Translations under genes and position numbers: made by a program
In this document: positions 21,240 to 34,068 of the stretch, piece after piece
How positions within the stretch are numbered: position 1 is the first letter of the stretch
Layout: each line of letters begins with the position of its first letter
Assembly: GCA_051530055.1 (NCBI GenBank)
Contig: CM121342.1
Coordinates: 8,184,001 to 8,248,000, forward strand
DNA from: Neoechinorhynchus agilis
Lineage: Eukaryota > Acanthocephala
Direction of reading: 5' to 3'
Length of the DNA: 64,000 nucleotides
The notes under the pieces: model-generated
The model's input: the letters and a program-made list of their open reading frames with translations, nothing else
The model's database searches: none
Told to the model about the DNA's origin: nothing

Positions 21240-23530
21240 TCACAATCCGATCCACTGCATTGATTTATTCGCCCAGTCTGCTGAGGAAATCCACTCAAAG
21301 GGCAATCTCGACAGGATTTTCAAGAATACACAGCGGAATTTTAGGCGTTGTTCTGGAGGCCTTCCTCTGGAATAAAAAACTAGGCCTGAAATAGCCCAAC
21401 AGCACCATATTACTTTGCATATCTTGGCGCTGAGCCTAATACGAGCGGCACGTCTCGCCTTAACTCTTGCTGTCCTTAAAAGTTTTTCCATCTTGTGTAT
21501 ATCGGAGGCGGGCGAAAGGTTATTAGTGAAAGTATAACCTAAAATATCAAGCTTCTTATAAGCAGGGTCGAAATCTAACCCAAAAGAAATCCTTGATATA
21601 ATCCCGGATGTTCTTCTTGCCCACTCGAGATTTAGATTTGATTAAAAATTTCGTCTTCTTTTGATTCAAAGAGAGACCCATATGAGGTAGGTGAGATTTT
21701 AAAAAGTTCAGCACGGCAGCCAGTTTCGCACGTTCTCTCATATAATTTAACTCTTTGATAACTACAGTAAGGTCATCGGCGTACATAGTGACGCTACGAC
21801 AAATCGTACAATTTTTAATCAAAAATTGAGTTGCCAAGCAAAAAAGTATGGGTGATAAAGGTGAGCCTTGAGGAACCCCTTTGGATTGATAGAATAGAGA
21901 CCTTGATGGGTCGTCATCTGCAAAGAAAAATCGTTTACATTTCAGGATGTTGTTCACCCTAGCAATTATATTAAAAGGAAAACAAATTTTTTTTAAAATA
22001 TTCACCATAAAAGCAATGTCAATATTATCAAAAGCTTTAGAAATATCGAAAGAGATAAGAATGTTTGTTGACTTGGGGTGACTAAAAATGTTATCTATTA
22101 TTTGAGCAATTTCAGTATGAACAGATTTCCCTGGGAGGAAACCATGACAGCGCTCATCAATAAGGTGATGTTTAAAAACAAAAATCCATTATAATTTTGG
22201 CCAAAACTCGCTCGTATATGGAAACAAACGAATTCTGAATGGAGATAGGTCTCACATCACCAGGTGAAGAAACAACCCTACCTTTTTTTACAGAGAAATA
22301 TTCTTTTCGCTATGTTTATCTGAGACCATTTATCAGGGTCGCGATCTGAATATCTATGAATTTTGTCGAGAGAGTTTCGATGAGACCGTTTAACTGGGTA
22401 GACAGTCTCCTCTCAAGACCCTGAATGGCCGCGGTGATTCGTAGATCGACCATGTCGAGGATTTTAGCGGAGAAATCAGCCAACTTCTTTTCCAAGGTGT
22501 CATCATAAGTCGTTCGTAGATTATTAACATCTCTGGATGTACCCAGTTGTTGCCTTGAGTATGTTTTTATGGTTGTATTGGTTGTTGCAGATCCTCTTAT
22601 GGGTATGCAATTTGTCGTATTCCAACTATTCTGGGCAACTCGAGTGTCGGATGAATTATTTCCCTTGGATCCAAGCAGTCTCGCCCACACAACATATTCC
22701 TTAAATGCTTCACAATTCTTCGAGAACGCACAATGTCCATCTCGATCGTAGTTTGAGCAGTGCCTTTTCTTTTTGTCACATTTGGTACTGTGGTGGTCTT
22801 GGCCACAAAAAGCGCATCGCGTGACCTTGGACGGGCACCTCTGCTCCCAATGTCCCCAACATTGACACCCACTGCACCGAGGAAAGTAATAGTCGTCGTA
22901 ACGCGAAATCTCGTTTGAAGTAAATTTAACCTCCATGGATTGGAAGAAGGATCGCTCAGTGCAAAGTGCGTCCCTCCGTTCGACCGCAGCTTTTACAATA
23001 GCTTTGGGAATAAACTTCCCCGTTCTTGATGACTTCAGGAAAAAGAGCAACTTGACTCCGAATTTTTCCTCGAACGCTATCTTATCTGCATCATCAATAT
23101 CTGGAGAGAGCCCAGAAACGATAAAGGTTGATTTATAACTTGTGTTCGAAATTGTCACACCTGCAAGGTTGCAGTTTTTCTTGATGAAAGCCAGATAAGC
23201 CTTCATAAAATCCGCTGCTATAAACCTGATTTTCAATATTCCTCCGAAATAGCTGATAGATGAAATACGATGGATATCATCCTTAAAGGATTTGAGCCAC
23301 GGAGCCAGATAACGTCTGTGTAGCTCTTCTCTGAGTTGTATTGGATTTGCTTCGATTTTTATCGTATTGGGCCATCTTTTAGAAAGCACGTCCACGAAAT
23401 GCTTACTATTTTGATCGCTGAGAAGTTGACTCCGACTGTCCGTAGGCACGGAAATTCTCAGAACATTGGGTGGCCCGTACGCCACCCTCCACCGCAACAG
23501 CTTGTTGCGCACACATTTTTCCTTCAGATT
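21240..23530 (-). mobile_element. APE-type LINE, internally deleted copy (ORF1 plus reverse transcriptase)
   Basis: Minus strand. ORF1 remnant 22316-23512 (398 codons, no ATG at its visible start) carries tandem zinc knuckles: CSGCQCWGHWEQRC, CAFCGQDHHSTKC and C-x9-C near CSNYDRDGHC, as in gag-like ORF1 proteins. Only ~300 bp further on, reverse transcriptase appears: DVRPISIQNSF, LISFDISKAFDNID, GVPQGSPLSPILF and MYADDLTVV (catalytic YADD, near 21,780), then FYSRGRPPEQRLKF. The endonuclease and the N-terminal part of the transcriptase are therefore deleted. The element is dead. The exact LINE clade is not assigned. Confidence 0.85.
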
Positions 23531-24574
23531 GAGATATACTAGTTACAAACACGAACTACGCAACGGTATTGATTAATATTTTAAGTTTTACCGGCAAGCC
23601 GGTTTGTTTGATATGAACATTAAATTTTAGTTTGTTCCTTCTTGCCCGGCCCTCCTCCCGGGATGTATCTGGGAATCCGGAGAGATGTACAAACTTTTAA
23701 CCTTAGTTTAAAACTTACTGACAATCGCTGAAGAAGATCCGAGATAGTGGATCTAAATATCCAATAAAAACCTTAATTTCATTTATCTCTCCTATCGACA
23801 AATAACAATGAATATCTTTTCAACAAACTTTTAACCGTGCATTAGAGACTATGTGGCTTTATCACTTCTCTGATGTAATTGGTTTGGCTTTATGCCTAAA
23901 AATAAGCCGGACAAGAAGGGGCAAACTAAAAATTTAATGATGATATTCAATGCGGCACACATATTGCAGAAAATAGGAAAACTACTGGGGAAAGCTCATC
24001 TTGATATAAATCTCCAAAAATGTCTTATTATCCCTAACAACCAGACCAGAGCAACTAATCTTAGAACTTCAACACTTTTATCTAATTTTAAAGAGTTGCC
24101 GAAGGTTTCGAAAAATAGCAAGTTATTAGGACTTAAGGTACCGTTACTTGGATACCCGATTTACGAGTTGGGAAGGATTCGAAATATGTTTTATAAAGCC
24201 AAACTCATATTGAAAAGAGGGAGGCGTTTAGGTATAAATGATAAAATGATGATAAATATAACTAAAACCCTTATTTTTGGTACAATTTGTTTTTTATAAG
24301 AGGCAGACCGCCAGAACAACGACTAATGATGTTTTTTAAAATCTTCCCGATTGTTAAAAAGATCAAGTTCTTATCAGCGGAATCAAATAAGGCATTGAAT
24401 AAAGATCTGGCGATTTTCTTTTTATCCAAAATATAATATTATAGCAGCTGTAAATATAAATTCGCAAAACTTGTTTTTAATACACATAATCAAATGTGTC
24501 TGCAACTAATGAAAGGTAAGTTTGATTCAACTAATTTTAAAGAAATTATAATCCGAGACTTTCTTAAGAAAAAC
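23252..24574. repeat. Junction segment of two opposed LINE pieces, repeated at 38,430-39,749
   Basis: This segment contains the 5' part of the minus-strand ORF1 fragment, a ~350 bp linker (GGCAAGCCGGTTTGTTTGAT, GGATGTATCTGGGAATCCGG) and the plus-strand LINE 3' part. The whole composite recurs at 38,430-39,749 with only scattered differences and a 3 bp deletion, so it was copied as a unit after the two LINE pieces had been joined. Confidence 0.9.
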
Positions 24575-24597
24575 CTTGATCATTTTTTAGAATGATT
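23890..24597 (+). mobile_element. APE-type LINE, 3' end of ORF2
   Basis: Plus strand. Reads LDINLQKCLIIPNNQTRATN, LLGLKVPLLGYPIYELGRIR, KAKLILKRGRRLGINDKMMI, then RGRPPEQRLMMFFK and finally a terminal DFLKKNLDHFLE and stop at 24,592-24,594. This is the thumb and C-terminal region after the YADD motif. It equals the 3' part of the fuller copy at 45.9-50.8 kb. 5' truncated and frame-shifted. Confidence 0.85.
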
Positions 24598-25300
24598 TGT
24601 ATTCCCCTTCACAAACGGTGAGTTACCTTAACAGATCTTAGTATCATTTATAGGAAATGGAAGTATTCGAAACCAAACACGGCTAAATGCGATTATTCTT
24701 TGTTTTGATAATTGCGCAGAGACACAAAAGTGTGCGCAATAAAGACTAAATCTCAAGCAATTGTAGAAAAGGATTGTAATGGAGGTTCTTAGAAAATGAA
24801 TGATTGTAACCAGTATGAGGTAATAAATAACATATAACTGCCGTATATTTTGGTAGTCTTATTATATGACTGCTGAACGATCAAAAATGAACTTTTGATG
24901 AGTATCCTTATAATATCTAGTGACCTTTCAACAAAAAATGCAGGTGATGAAAGAAGTTTCAATGGATATTGAAAGAACTCGGTTTACAATGATAGCCAAT
25001 TGTTCATAACATTCACCAAACATTTAAAAGATTTAAATTTCCAACGATTAGCCTAAGAAATTGATTATAATTGAAGAGCAAAATAAGAAGCAAATCTTGA
25101 GTTTAACCTCCAATTTAATTTTAATTACAGATAAATTAATGACATTGTTTTTAGCTTTTTTGATTCCCAGGAAGCTGTAGTCATATTTTAGACCGTTTAA
25201 TCGAGAATTCTGCTAGTTGATAAACAGGTAAAAGAATATGCGCAACGTATATAATATTTCGCCCCCAACGTGGGTCTTCAGATCTAAAAATAAGGCATGG
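24598..25300. other. Non-coding stretch (also at 50,811-51,514)
   Basis: AT-rich, no coding signal; shared almost base for base with the second block. Confidence 0.5.
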
Positions 25301-25305
25301 AGAAT

Positions 25306-25665
25306 TTATGTAATCTTCATTTTGAGGATATAATCGGGCTTTTTGCCTTCCATTGTTTCGTTATTTTTGATACAGATCGCTTCAGTTATGATACGAGTGT
25401 ATTGATCGTCGCTACGGTCCAATATTTTTGTGTCATTAAAATCGATTGAGTGTCCTGTGTTATCTACATGATTTACTATTGCAGAATTTTTATCTTGCCT
25501 CCTCAAATCGTATTTGTGTTCATAAGTTTTGCGAGCAACATTATTCGTTTGTCCTGACTTGTTGCAGTCTGTGCATGGCATGCTATAAACCACGCCATGT
25601 GGTGGGTCACCCTTGTGGAGGGATTTCCTGAAGGCCGAATCTGGAGCTTTGGATTATATTTTTGA
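25306..25665 (-). mobile_element. Penelope-like element, GIY-YIG endonuclease fragment (fossil)
   Basis: Minus strand. VYSMPCTDCNKSGQT, then TYEHKYDLRRQ, SAIVNHVDNTGHSIDF and TRIITEAICIKNN match the GIY-YIG endonuclease that Penelope-like retroelements carry at their C-terminus (VYxIPCxxC, H, TGHxIDF, EAIxI). Only this end is present; no reverse transcriptase of this type is seen next to it. A broken fossil. Confidence 0.8.
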
Positions 25666-26016
25666 TGCAAAATAGTTGGAATAATTCTAGTTTTTCAGTC
25701 GATTCGCTGGCAAGCGAAGAATAATGTTTCGTCCTTTTTTCGAAGAGTTTTAAGTTGAAGAAGCGAAACACAACCCGGGCAGTGATTTTGCGCTCACAAA
25801 AATTCCCAGTTCACAGTCTTTGGCGGCAAGTGACTTTGTGTCAAATACTCATTTCCCCTCATCTCACTTGCAGCATTGAAAAATAATTAACATTCTGAAT
25901 ACGGCACCACAAATTTTATGGATAAAAACTAAAAGCGCTCTCAACTTTATGATAGAATTTCATTTTCAAATCCAACCGAAAGTAAAACTTTTTGTTCCAT
26001 TAAAGCCGCTTGACAT
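25666..26016. other. Non-coding stretch, 3' flank of the SLC17 gene
   Basis: No gene seen. Repeated at 51,881-52,227. Confidence 0.45.
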
Positions 26017-27703
26017 TCAAAGATCCTGTTCTCTATGTTCTATGGCATCATTCTCTTGATGATTTTCAGGATCTTTTGCCCAACTGCACTGTTCTCCGGA
26101 TCCAAGAATACCGTAGATTGCGGAAGATAAGAACAGCGATCCAGAATAGACCATTAACACTGTCTTCCATTTTGAGGCTACATTCCGTGTTTCTGAACCG
26201 ACTATTGTCGAGGGAAGTGTTGGTGAAATGAAACCCGCGATGGCCGACATTGTATTTCCGATTCCGTATATTATTGCGGAATAATTGCCTCCAATATCTG
26301 ACACTGCAACAAAGTAGCCTCCTGCGAATGCCATAGAACTAAATAAACGAACGATAAGTTAAAGTAAAGATGGCAAAGATTTACATGAAGAATCCACAGA
26401 AGAGAAACAATACGACGGCTACGATTCTCCGTTCTGGCGGAACAAACGCAATCATCAGCATTGACAATCCGACAAGTAGAGAACCTGTTAAAAGATCAAT
26501 AAACAAATGAATAAACGTTGTTTAACTAACTTCCTGATTGAAAGAATTTCCTACAGTTTGTTCTGGAAAGGACGCGGCCATTGATCAATTTGTCCGCGAA
26601 GTATCCATTAAGGATACTCCCGATTGTGCAAACAACATGGGGTAGAGCGGAATATAGGCCCATTTCCGAATAACTGTACTTGAGAGCATCCTTTAAGTAT
26701 TGTGGAACGACCGTGTACGTGGCGTAGAGTCCGAAATCGTAAAACATCATCGTTAGGCACAATCCCCACACCTCTTTTGACTGAGCGATAGCTTTCCAGG
26801 GGATTGCATTGGACGCTGGCGTTGTATGGACCACGTTGCTTTCAATATAATTCAATTCATATTTGTTTATCCTTCTGCAGTTCTGCGGTGACCGCGAACC
26901 ATATAGCATCCATAAAAGAAGCCAAACCAGTCCAATGAATCCTAGATTATTACTTTTTTTATACATAATTATTAGCTAGAATTACTTACCAAGAAGATAA
27001 AAAAAGAGTGCCCATCCACTAATGTAATATATGATCGTGTTGTTGATTTTGCAGAAAATGCCGCCCAAGTAGAGAGATACGACTGTTCCCATGGCCTGAC
27101 TTGCTCCAACGAGGCCCATGTGGGTCGATCTTTCTTTAGGTGGAAACCAAGCGGCTGCTACACTGTACAGCGAAGGCCACGCAAGCGCTTGGCCAATTCC
27201 AGCCACAATGCGGGATGCCACCATTGTGCCGACGCCTTTGTTGGCGGCAAAGGGACAAATCAGGGTCGAAATTGTTGACATTGTCAAAAATATGGACAGT
27301 GTTCTATGGGCATCAGTCCTGGCAACGACATAGCCGCCAACGAATTGAACGAGCGCGTATCCAATGTAGAAGGATCCCAGAATTATGCCGGTTCGGGTTT
27401 TCCAATCATAATAACCGTTTCCCTGTTATTTAAAAATCGAAAAATTGATAATAGAAGAAAACCGAATTTACCTTATCGTCCTTCACCATCCCAGTTATTG
27501 CTGAACTCAGTCCGTTTCTTTGAGCGTAGCAGGAGAATATTGCGAAGCTAAGTAGAACTGTTATTCTTAACCGATATGAGTTAAGAAATAAAACTTAAGG
27601 AATTATTGATTTGGTATTAATAAGCAATAAAATACGTACTCCATTTTGGCCTCGAAACTTCAATTTGATCGAGCTCCAGTTCGAGTTTTGATTCAGCGTT
27701 CAT
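26017..27703 (-). CDS. SLC17-type organic anion transporter (major facilitator superfamily), copy 1
   Basis: A complete 483-codon gene in six exons: 27640-27703, 27472-27593, 26990-27422, 26531-26941, 26385-26484 and 26017-26338. All five introns are 46-49 nt and all joins keep the frame. The SLC17 family (sialin, vesicular glutamate and nucleotide transporters, phosphate transporters) is indicated by YYDWKTRTGIILGSFYIGYA, VQFVGGYVVART, ASRIVAGIGQALAWPSLYSV, WFPPKERS, PWKAIAQSKEVWGL and GNYSAIIYGIGNTMSAIAGF. Several long hydrophobic segments fit about 12 membrane passes. Substrate not predictable. The exon 4 donor is GTTAGT here and GTGAGT in copy 2. Confidence 0.9.
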
Positions 27704-29230
27704 TGTTCTGTCGAAAGTTTAACCACAGAGAAATTGCCAAAGATTATCCGTAGTGGCTGAACTTATCCACCCTGAGAGATACGCAAACTGGCGTCGAACT
27801 GTTTTTCAATCTGTGTACGAACACAGTCAACAAAATCCATCTATATTTGTCAATAAAAATGCCAGTAAACAAATAATCGGTCGATATTTTTGTTGGTCTA
27901 TGAGATCGCATAAAGAAATCGTGGATTAGTATCTTCGGTTGTCATTAGCAAACATAACTATAATAATTTTCTATTCGATAATCAAAGTAAATCGATTTTT
28001 TATAATTTAGTTGTGCGTTTTTTGGAGGTTGAATTCGAACGCAAAACTAAAATGTGGATAATTAGACACCGAGAGTGATCGATAACATCTTCAACAGATT
28101 GTTGGAAAATTAAAAAGAAACGTATTCATCATTTTAAGGACGCAAACTTAAATATTTTATTGCCACTCCTGCAAGGCTTCAATTATACCATGTCTGAAAA
28201 GTTACTTTGATTTACAAAACACCAAACAATGTGAATCATTCACTTAAATCATTGTTGTAATGCCCAAGGATTTTAGCATGAATTTAACAAAAAAGTTTAT
28301 TCTTTGACCATCTCCCGCTGGAATTTAGGTCTCTAGACCTTAGGCAGCGATTTTTTTTAAATGATTCGAAAACACCTATGAAAACGAAAAGCTTACTGAT
28401 CGTGTTAAAATCTCCAATAAAAATTTAATAGACGTAAATGGATTAGTCTCTATGATTGGCATAAATAATGTTTGATGTTCGAAAAAAATAACGAGAAGCC
28501 AAAAACTGTGATAATCATAAAAATTTATATGTTATTGGAAAAAATCGTACAGTTTCGTAAATCAAATCGTCGATGATCGTCCTCTTGATGATCGAATATT
28601 AAATAATCACTTTTTATTTAGTATCAAGTGCTTTGTTTTTATATCAGGACAACAATAAAAACGAAAGTTATAATACGAAATCAATCACCCTTCAATTTCT
28701 ATAATAAGTACAAAGAATGGACAGAACAAATCAAAGATATTTGAAAACCGTACAGATCATTGTCGTCATACTTTTAGCTTAATAATGTAAAAAAATGCTA
28801 AATAATGCGAATCAAATGTTCGGAAACAAAAAATTTAAATAACAAAAGGAATATCTCCTGCGAGATTCTCCAGCGTATTCTGCAGCCTGTTAAGGTACAG
28901 GACTTCCCTTCCCTGCACCTGGCTAAATAGTTTGTAGCTAAATAACAAAACTATCCTAGAGAAGTTCATTTTTCATGGATATTATAGAAAGAACAAACAA
29001 AAAGAAATAACGAACGGCTCTTAAAATTTTTTTCCTGCAATTGAGGCTATTTAGTTGATTTCACATCTTTAGTTAATCCTTATAATTTTCCCATCTTTTG
29101 ACGCCAACGATTGTAACATATTTGCAATTCGATCAAGTAGGATAACGCACCTGATTGCTAGGTTTTTAGTTGAATAAAGATTGGCAAAACAATCATTTAA
29201 GTTAATTATAAACTTCGCCGCATTATACTT
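27704..29230. other. Non-coding 5' flank of the SLC17 gene
   Basis: About 1.5 kb with no coding signal. It should include the SLC17 promoter. It is present in the second block at 53,915-55,625 with scattered differences and one ~190 bp insertion there. Confidence 0.5.
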
Positions 29231-29589
29231 AGGTTGTTTTCCTTCGCCAAGTGTATGAACCTAGTAATGGCCGGATGGCCGAGGTCGGAGTGTTTTTATA
29301 GAAGCTGTCTGTTTCGAGTTGTCATGGAAGCGCAAACATCACGAGACATGACATCTACAGAACAATTCTCGTTACCGGGTCGATATCTTATCGAATATGA
29401 GAATCCAGATAGTTCTAGGTGCCACCATAATATCCTTTCGTTTCTAATTTTCTTCTAGTTGTTCTGGTTCATCAAGAACGATACAGATTTCTAGTCAGTA
29501 ATAATAACGATGGGTTTTATGGTCAAAAAGACAGCACCAACATTTGACTACCTCAAACAGTGCGTAAGCCTCTTTTTCAACGATATAAT

Positions 29590-30570
29590 AGTTCTTTTCT
29601 GCTTTATTTAGCTTTCTAGAAAAAACACCACGGGTTTACCGTCTTGGAAAAGAGTAGCACCAATAGCATCCTTCGATGCGTCGGTTTCTAGAGCGAATTC
29701 TTTGGTTTCGTCGTATTGGTCAGTACGGACGATCTGACTTCTTAATTTAATCGCATGATCGCTGTGATGGCGTCGTTTTTGAGATGGTGGAGTGCTGGAA
29801 TATCCAGCGACTATGGTAAGCAAAAAATCCTAGAAGTCGCCAAAGCGCTTCCTTATTAGTAGGAATAGGCACATCCATCAGTGGCTTTCGGTGGTGCGGA
29901 TCGGGTTTTAACTGCCCGAGTCCGATCCCATATCCGAGTACAGATATCTTTTCCATTCCAAATTTGCTTTTCGCATTATTGGGTTTAAGGCCGGCCAATA
30001 ATGCCACTTGCTTAAATCGGGTTAGGTTAATATCTTGCTTCATCTTCGTTTTGCCAAGCACTATGATATCATCCAAATATGAATAAGTCTCTTTTAAGCA
30101 GTTTGAATCGATTAGGTGATTTGCGAACCTCTGAAGCGCAACTACTCCGTTGGCTAGTTCCATCTGAATTATTGTGAACCTACAAAATTGACCGCATGCC
30201 TCGAAGACCGTGTATTTTCGTTCTTCAGGTGAAATTGGCAATTGGTAATTAACCTCCTGAAGATCTAGTTGACTGAAATGCCGGTTAGCTGCGATTCTAT
30301 TATCTGTTTGATCGATTTTCGGAAGTGGATACGTTCAGAGAAATGTATATCGATTGATAGTTTGGGAGAAATTAAAAACTAATCTCAGTGGGTATACACC
30401 AGAAATTCAAGCGACTATTAGTGGCAGTATCCGGCGGATTTGGCCGACAATGCGAGGTCATCATGTGTCTACGAGCGACGTCAAGAGATTGATTAACTTT
30501 ACCGCATTCCAGGACGAGTAGACTTAAGCTTTTAAAAATATATTGTTCCCGTTCAATGATCACCAGTGTG
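29590..30570 (-). mobile_element. Ty3/gypsy-like LTR retrotransposon pol fragment (fossil)
   Basis: Minus strand. Reverse transcriptase and the start of RNase H of a Ty3/gypsy-like element are recognisable from motifs such as YPLPKID, GQFCRFTIIQM, YSYLDDIIVLGKT and ETDASKDAIGATLFQDGKPV. No LTRs or capsid gene were recognised, so this is an internal fragment. It is broken with several breaks. In the second block only its upstream part remains (56,320-56,625) because a LINE piece takes the place of the rest. Confidence 0.8.
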
Positions 30571-31165
30571 ATTTGGTAATGTGAATGGAGTCGTCTCGAT
30601 TAAGATATCGGTGGTTATTTTAAGTTGTGTTGGCGTGATTGTCGATCTCCTATGTTTTGCATGTCTCCTAATAATAGCGTCGAATCTTGAGAGTTTAGCT
30701 GTTAGATCTGGGAAGCGTTTAATCATACACAGCTTAAATTGAAACCTTTGATTTAAAAAAAGATTAAGACAAGTAAATGTTTAACGATTTCATACCTATT
30801 CAAGTTCCAAAATCATTGAGTTTCTGGAGCGGAGGAAAATCATATAACTGTTGTCGGTTTGATGATTTACCGGCCTTTCGCTTTTCGACAGCGATGGTCT
30901 GAAGGTTTTATTTTTGCGAGCGCACGTTTAAGTTCTTGGATCGATTATAAGTTTTAGTTTTCCTTGCTTAAACGAATTTAAATTCGCCTTTAAAGAGTTT
31001 AATATTACAGACGTCATTTGCCAATGGAGAAAAATTATAATGATAACGAATCCGAACTTTTTGTCAACAATGGACACAAGTGTTTGTGCAGCCAGTAATA
31101 TCTCTAAATAATACCCGAACCCCCTCGCTCCACTTGGGACTTAACCATTTCAACAAACCAATGCT
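30571..31165. other. Non-coding stretch upstream of the R2-like LINE
   Basis: No coding signal. It may contain the 5' part of the R2-like element, but I see no landmark. Repeated at 56,626-57,225. Confidence 0.4.
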
Positions 31166-33900
31166 GCCCGATATCCGAGGGTCTCAACACATAATTGCCC
31201 GGTTTGTGACAAGCAGATGAAAATTACGAAATCGGGAGAATTTTGGAATCACTGCCCAAGGGATTCCCAATGTGTTGGTTCCGGCCTTCTGCCGGCAAAC
31301 TCAGCTCCTCAGCTCAATGAACCTCGTCAAAACATCCAAAACATCGTACATTGCACCCCTTCGTTGTTGGAGATCGTGCGCGTTTTGCCCAGAAACATCC
31401 AGAAACGGATCCCGGAGGACGCTCAATTTCAGGTAGCGAAGAGGTATTCAGCTGAGCGACTGTCTCGAGACAAATACCGAAATATCTTGTACAGGCCTTT
31501 TCGCATTCCCGAGAGTGGTACTTTGTGCTGGAGTAAAATCTGACGAGTCCCTTGTTACCCTCATCAAAAACCGGGTGTCCTCCTTCGACAATCCGTTCGG
31601 AGAGGTCCTACGCAAAGCTCGCGTTTTTTAGGAAAGATTTTTCAAAGCTACCGAATCCGAGCCGAGTTTCGACCCGTTCAATGAACCAGAGACTGTCTTC
31701 TAAACTCGCCGATGGTGATGTGAGAGGCGCAGTTCGTATTCTATCATCCACCAACGAATTCGCAAGAGATGATACGAAAACTGACGAACTTCTCAGAGAT
31801 AAACATCCTCGATCCGCTGGTCATCTAGAATATTCGTAGATGATCCCCTCGTGCACCCCGTTGGAGTTTTCGGTTGATGTTGCTAAAAAAAGCCGTTTCT
31901 TCGTTCGCAAATGGGTCAGCACATTGGCTCGACGGACTTCGGCCTCAGCACTTAAAGGACATGATGTCCTTCTCCGTAGGTGATCCATCCCATGTTCTCC
32001 TGAACGCCTTGACTCGGTTAGTCGGCGTTTTCTCTGGAGACAACCTGTCTCCCAAAGTTATCGAATTCTTTTTTGGCGCTTCCTTCTGCGCTTTAGAAAA
32101 GAAGGACGGTGGGATTCGTCCCATCGCTATTGGCTCTACATTGAGACGACTAGCAGGGAAAGTGATTTCTAGGCGAGTCTTAGAAAATGTTGCTGAAATT
32201 CTTCGTCCAGTTCAACTAGGTTGCTGCACACCTTGCGGGGCGGAAGCCATGGTCGACGCACTCCGTACATTTGTTATTGAGAACGTCAAACCGTGTTTGA
32301 TCCTAAAATTAGGTTTCTCGGAACGCCTTCAATTCCGTTAATCGCGACTCTCTCTCTTAAAAGATGTCAGAGATCACGTGCCGGAGGCTTACGGGTATTT
32401 TAGAAATTCGTACTGAGCTGCGACCCCTCTTGTATTCAACGATCAAATCATTCCTTCCGATTGAGGCGTTCAGCAGGGAAACCCATTAGGCCCCATTGGT
32501 TTCGCGCTCACAATAAACGAATTAGCGCATTCTCTTGATGCCGAATTCAATGCCTGGTACCCGGACGATGCTACGCTGGGAGGCGATGCCCAGGTAGTTG
32601 TCCGTGACCTGGAGAAAATCAAGATGGGTGCAAGCAAACTGGGCATTGAATTGAACACAGAAAAGTGCGAAATTCTATTCTGTAACATAGAGACGGGCCC
32701 TGCAGAAGACGTAATAAATTGCGACTTTGAAAATGTTGCACCCGGGATAGAAATGATCGACCTTGACCGGCTTAAGCTTTTGGACAGTTTCGTATTTGAT
32801 GGGAATGTAGAGAACGAAATTAACAGCCTTCTAACCGTTTTTCAAGCACAAGGTTCAGCTTGGAAAGCGGAATAACAGATTGAAGGACTGTCTCGAGCAA
32901 GTTTTAAATGTCCAGCTGTCAGAAGGGGCATGGCAACAAGCATCCTTGCCTGTATCTTCTGGCGGGTTGGGCATCCGGAAAACAGCAGACATATCCCTGC
33001 CCGCATTTTTAGGCTCCTACGAGGGAAGCAAAAGCGCAGTTCAGCGCATTTTGAAATTTACTTATCATTTTGATAGGCATTTTGAAGAGGGAATCAGTGA
33101 GTGGTGTACACTGACCAACTCCGATCAAGTACCTGCGAATGGTCAAACACAATCTGTGTGGGATCGACCTCTCATCGCAAGAGTTCAAAGCTCTCTCTCT
33201 TATCAGACTCAAGCGACGACGTTGTCCGTGCCAGGTTGTTGGCAGTCTCCACTAGAGAATCCACGGTCCCGCTGGCATCCGAGGGTACTATCCGACGAGG
33301 CAAAACGGGTCGGAGTTTCAATGAGACTGGGACTACCGATGTGTCATCCCCACCGATGCCGCTGCGGTACAAATATGGATTCGTCGGGACGTCATGGTCT
33401 CATCTGTAGAAATTCAGCCGGCAGATTTGCAAGACATGCCGAAATTGACATGGTGCTGAGCCGGGCCCTTGTTATGTGGTACATGCCCCCAATATTTTGG
33501 AACCAGTAAACCTCTGTAGGGACGACGGACGTAGACCTGATAAGGTGACCGTATTTCCGTGGCGGGAGGGTAAATGCCTCTTCTGGGACGCCAATTGTGT
33601 CGATACACTCGCGGTCTCAAGCTGGAGGTGCCGTGAGCGCTGCGGAAGGACGGAAAACGGCAAAATACCTCGATTTAGCCCGGGCCCATGTGTTTGTGCC
33701 TTTTGGGGTTGAGACATACGGATCTCTTGATAGCAAGGCTCTTCAACTTCTGAAGGATCTGAAGCGACGCCAGGTCAATACCTGGTTCAAAATTTCAGCA
33801 TCGCCGTGTTGAGAGGCAACACTTCAAGCATTCGGGCGACAATTGAGGACGAGGACGGCTAGGCATATAACAGCTTGTGAGCGAGCGCTGAAATAAATAC
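31165..33900 (+). mobile_element. R2-like LINE with C-terminal restriction-like endonuclease, copy A1
   Basis: The longest copy of this family. In order: an N-terminal zinc finger (CPVCDKQMK...FWNHC, ~31,200), the linker SSKLADGDVRGAVRILSS, reverse transcriptase (EKKDGGIRPIAIGSTLRRLA, RPVQLGCCTPCGAEAMVDAL, GNPLGPIGFAL, WYPDDATLGG where the usual YLDD is altered), GGLGIRKTADISLPAFLGSY, a CRC..(8)..H..C zinc site at ~33,360 (HRCRCGTNMDSSGRHGLIC), then [20 protein letters not shown], an RPD...WD pair as in restriction-like endonucleases, and [14 protein letters not shown]. No APE endonuclease is seen. Several stops and frame changes make it non-functional. Confidence 0.8.
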
Positions 33901-33997
33901 ATTTGATTATTAAAAAACAATTCAGCAGGAATTTAAACACATTCGAAACTGTGAAGCAGACAATTGTATGGAAATTTTTAATGCTACTAATGGGCGA

Positions 33998-34068
33998 GCA
34001 TTGGTGGTTCAGTGGTAGAATTCTCGCCTGCCACGCGGGAGACCCGGGTTCGATTCCCGGCCAATGCA
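33998..34068 (+). tRNA. trnG-GCC: tRNA-Gly (anticodon GCC), copy 1
   Basis: 71 nt. The acceptor stem GCATTGG pairs with CCAATGC, discriminator A. A box TGGTTCAGTGG, anticodon loop CTGCCAC with GCC, B box GGTTCGATTCC. All four stems close. The next ~55 bp lack a run of four or more T, unlike copy 2, so Pol III termination is expected to be poorer or further downstream. Confidence 0.97.

Noticed and set aside
29234-29458. A 74-codon gene and a tRNA-like GGCCGGATGGCCGAGG start
   Set aside because: The start resembles a tRNA-Leu/Ser 5' end, but no matching acceptor stem or T arm follows, and the reading frame has no domain.
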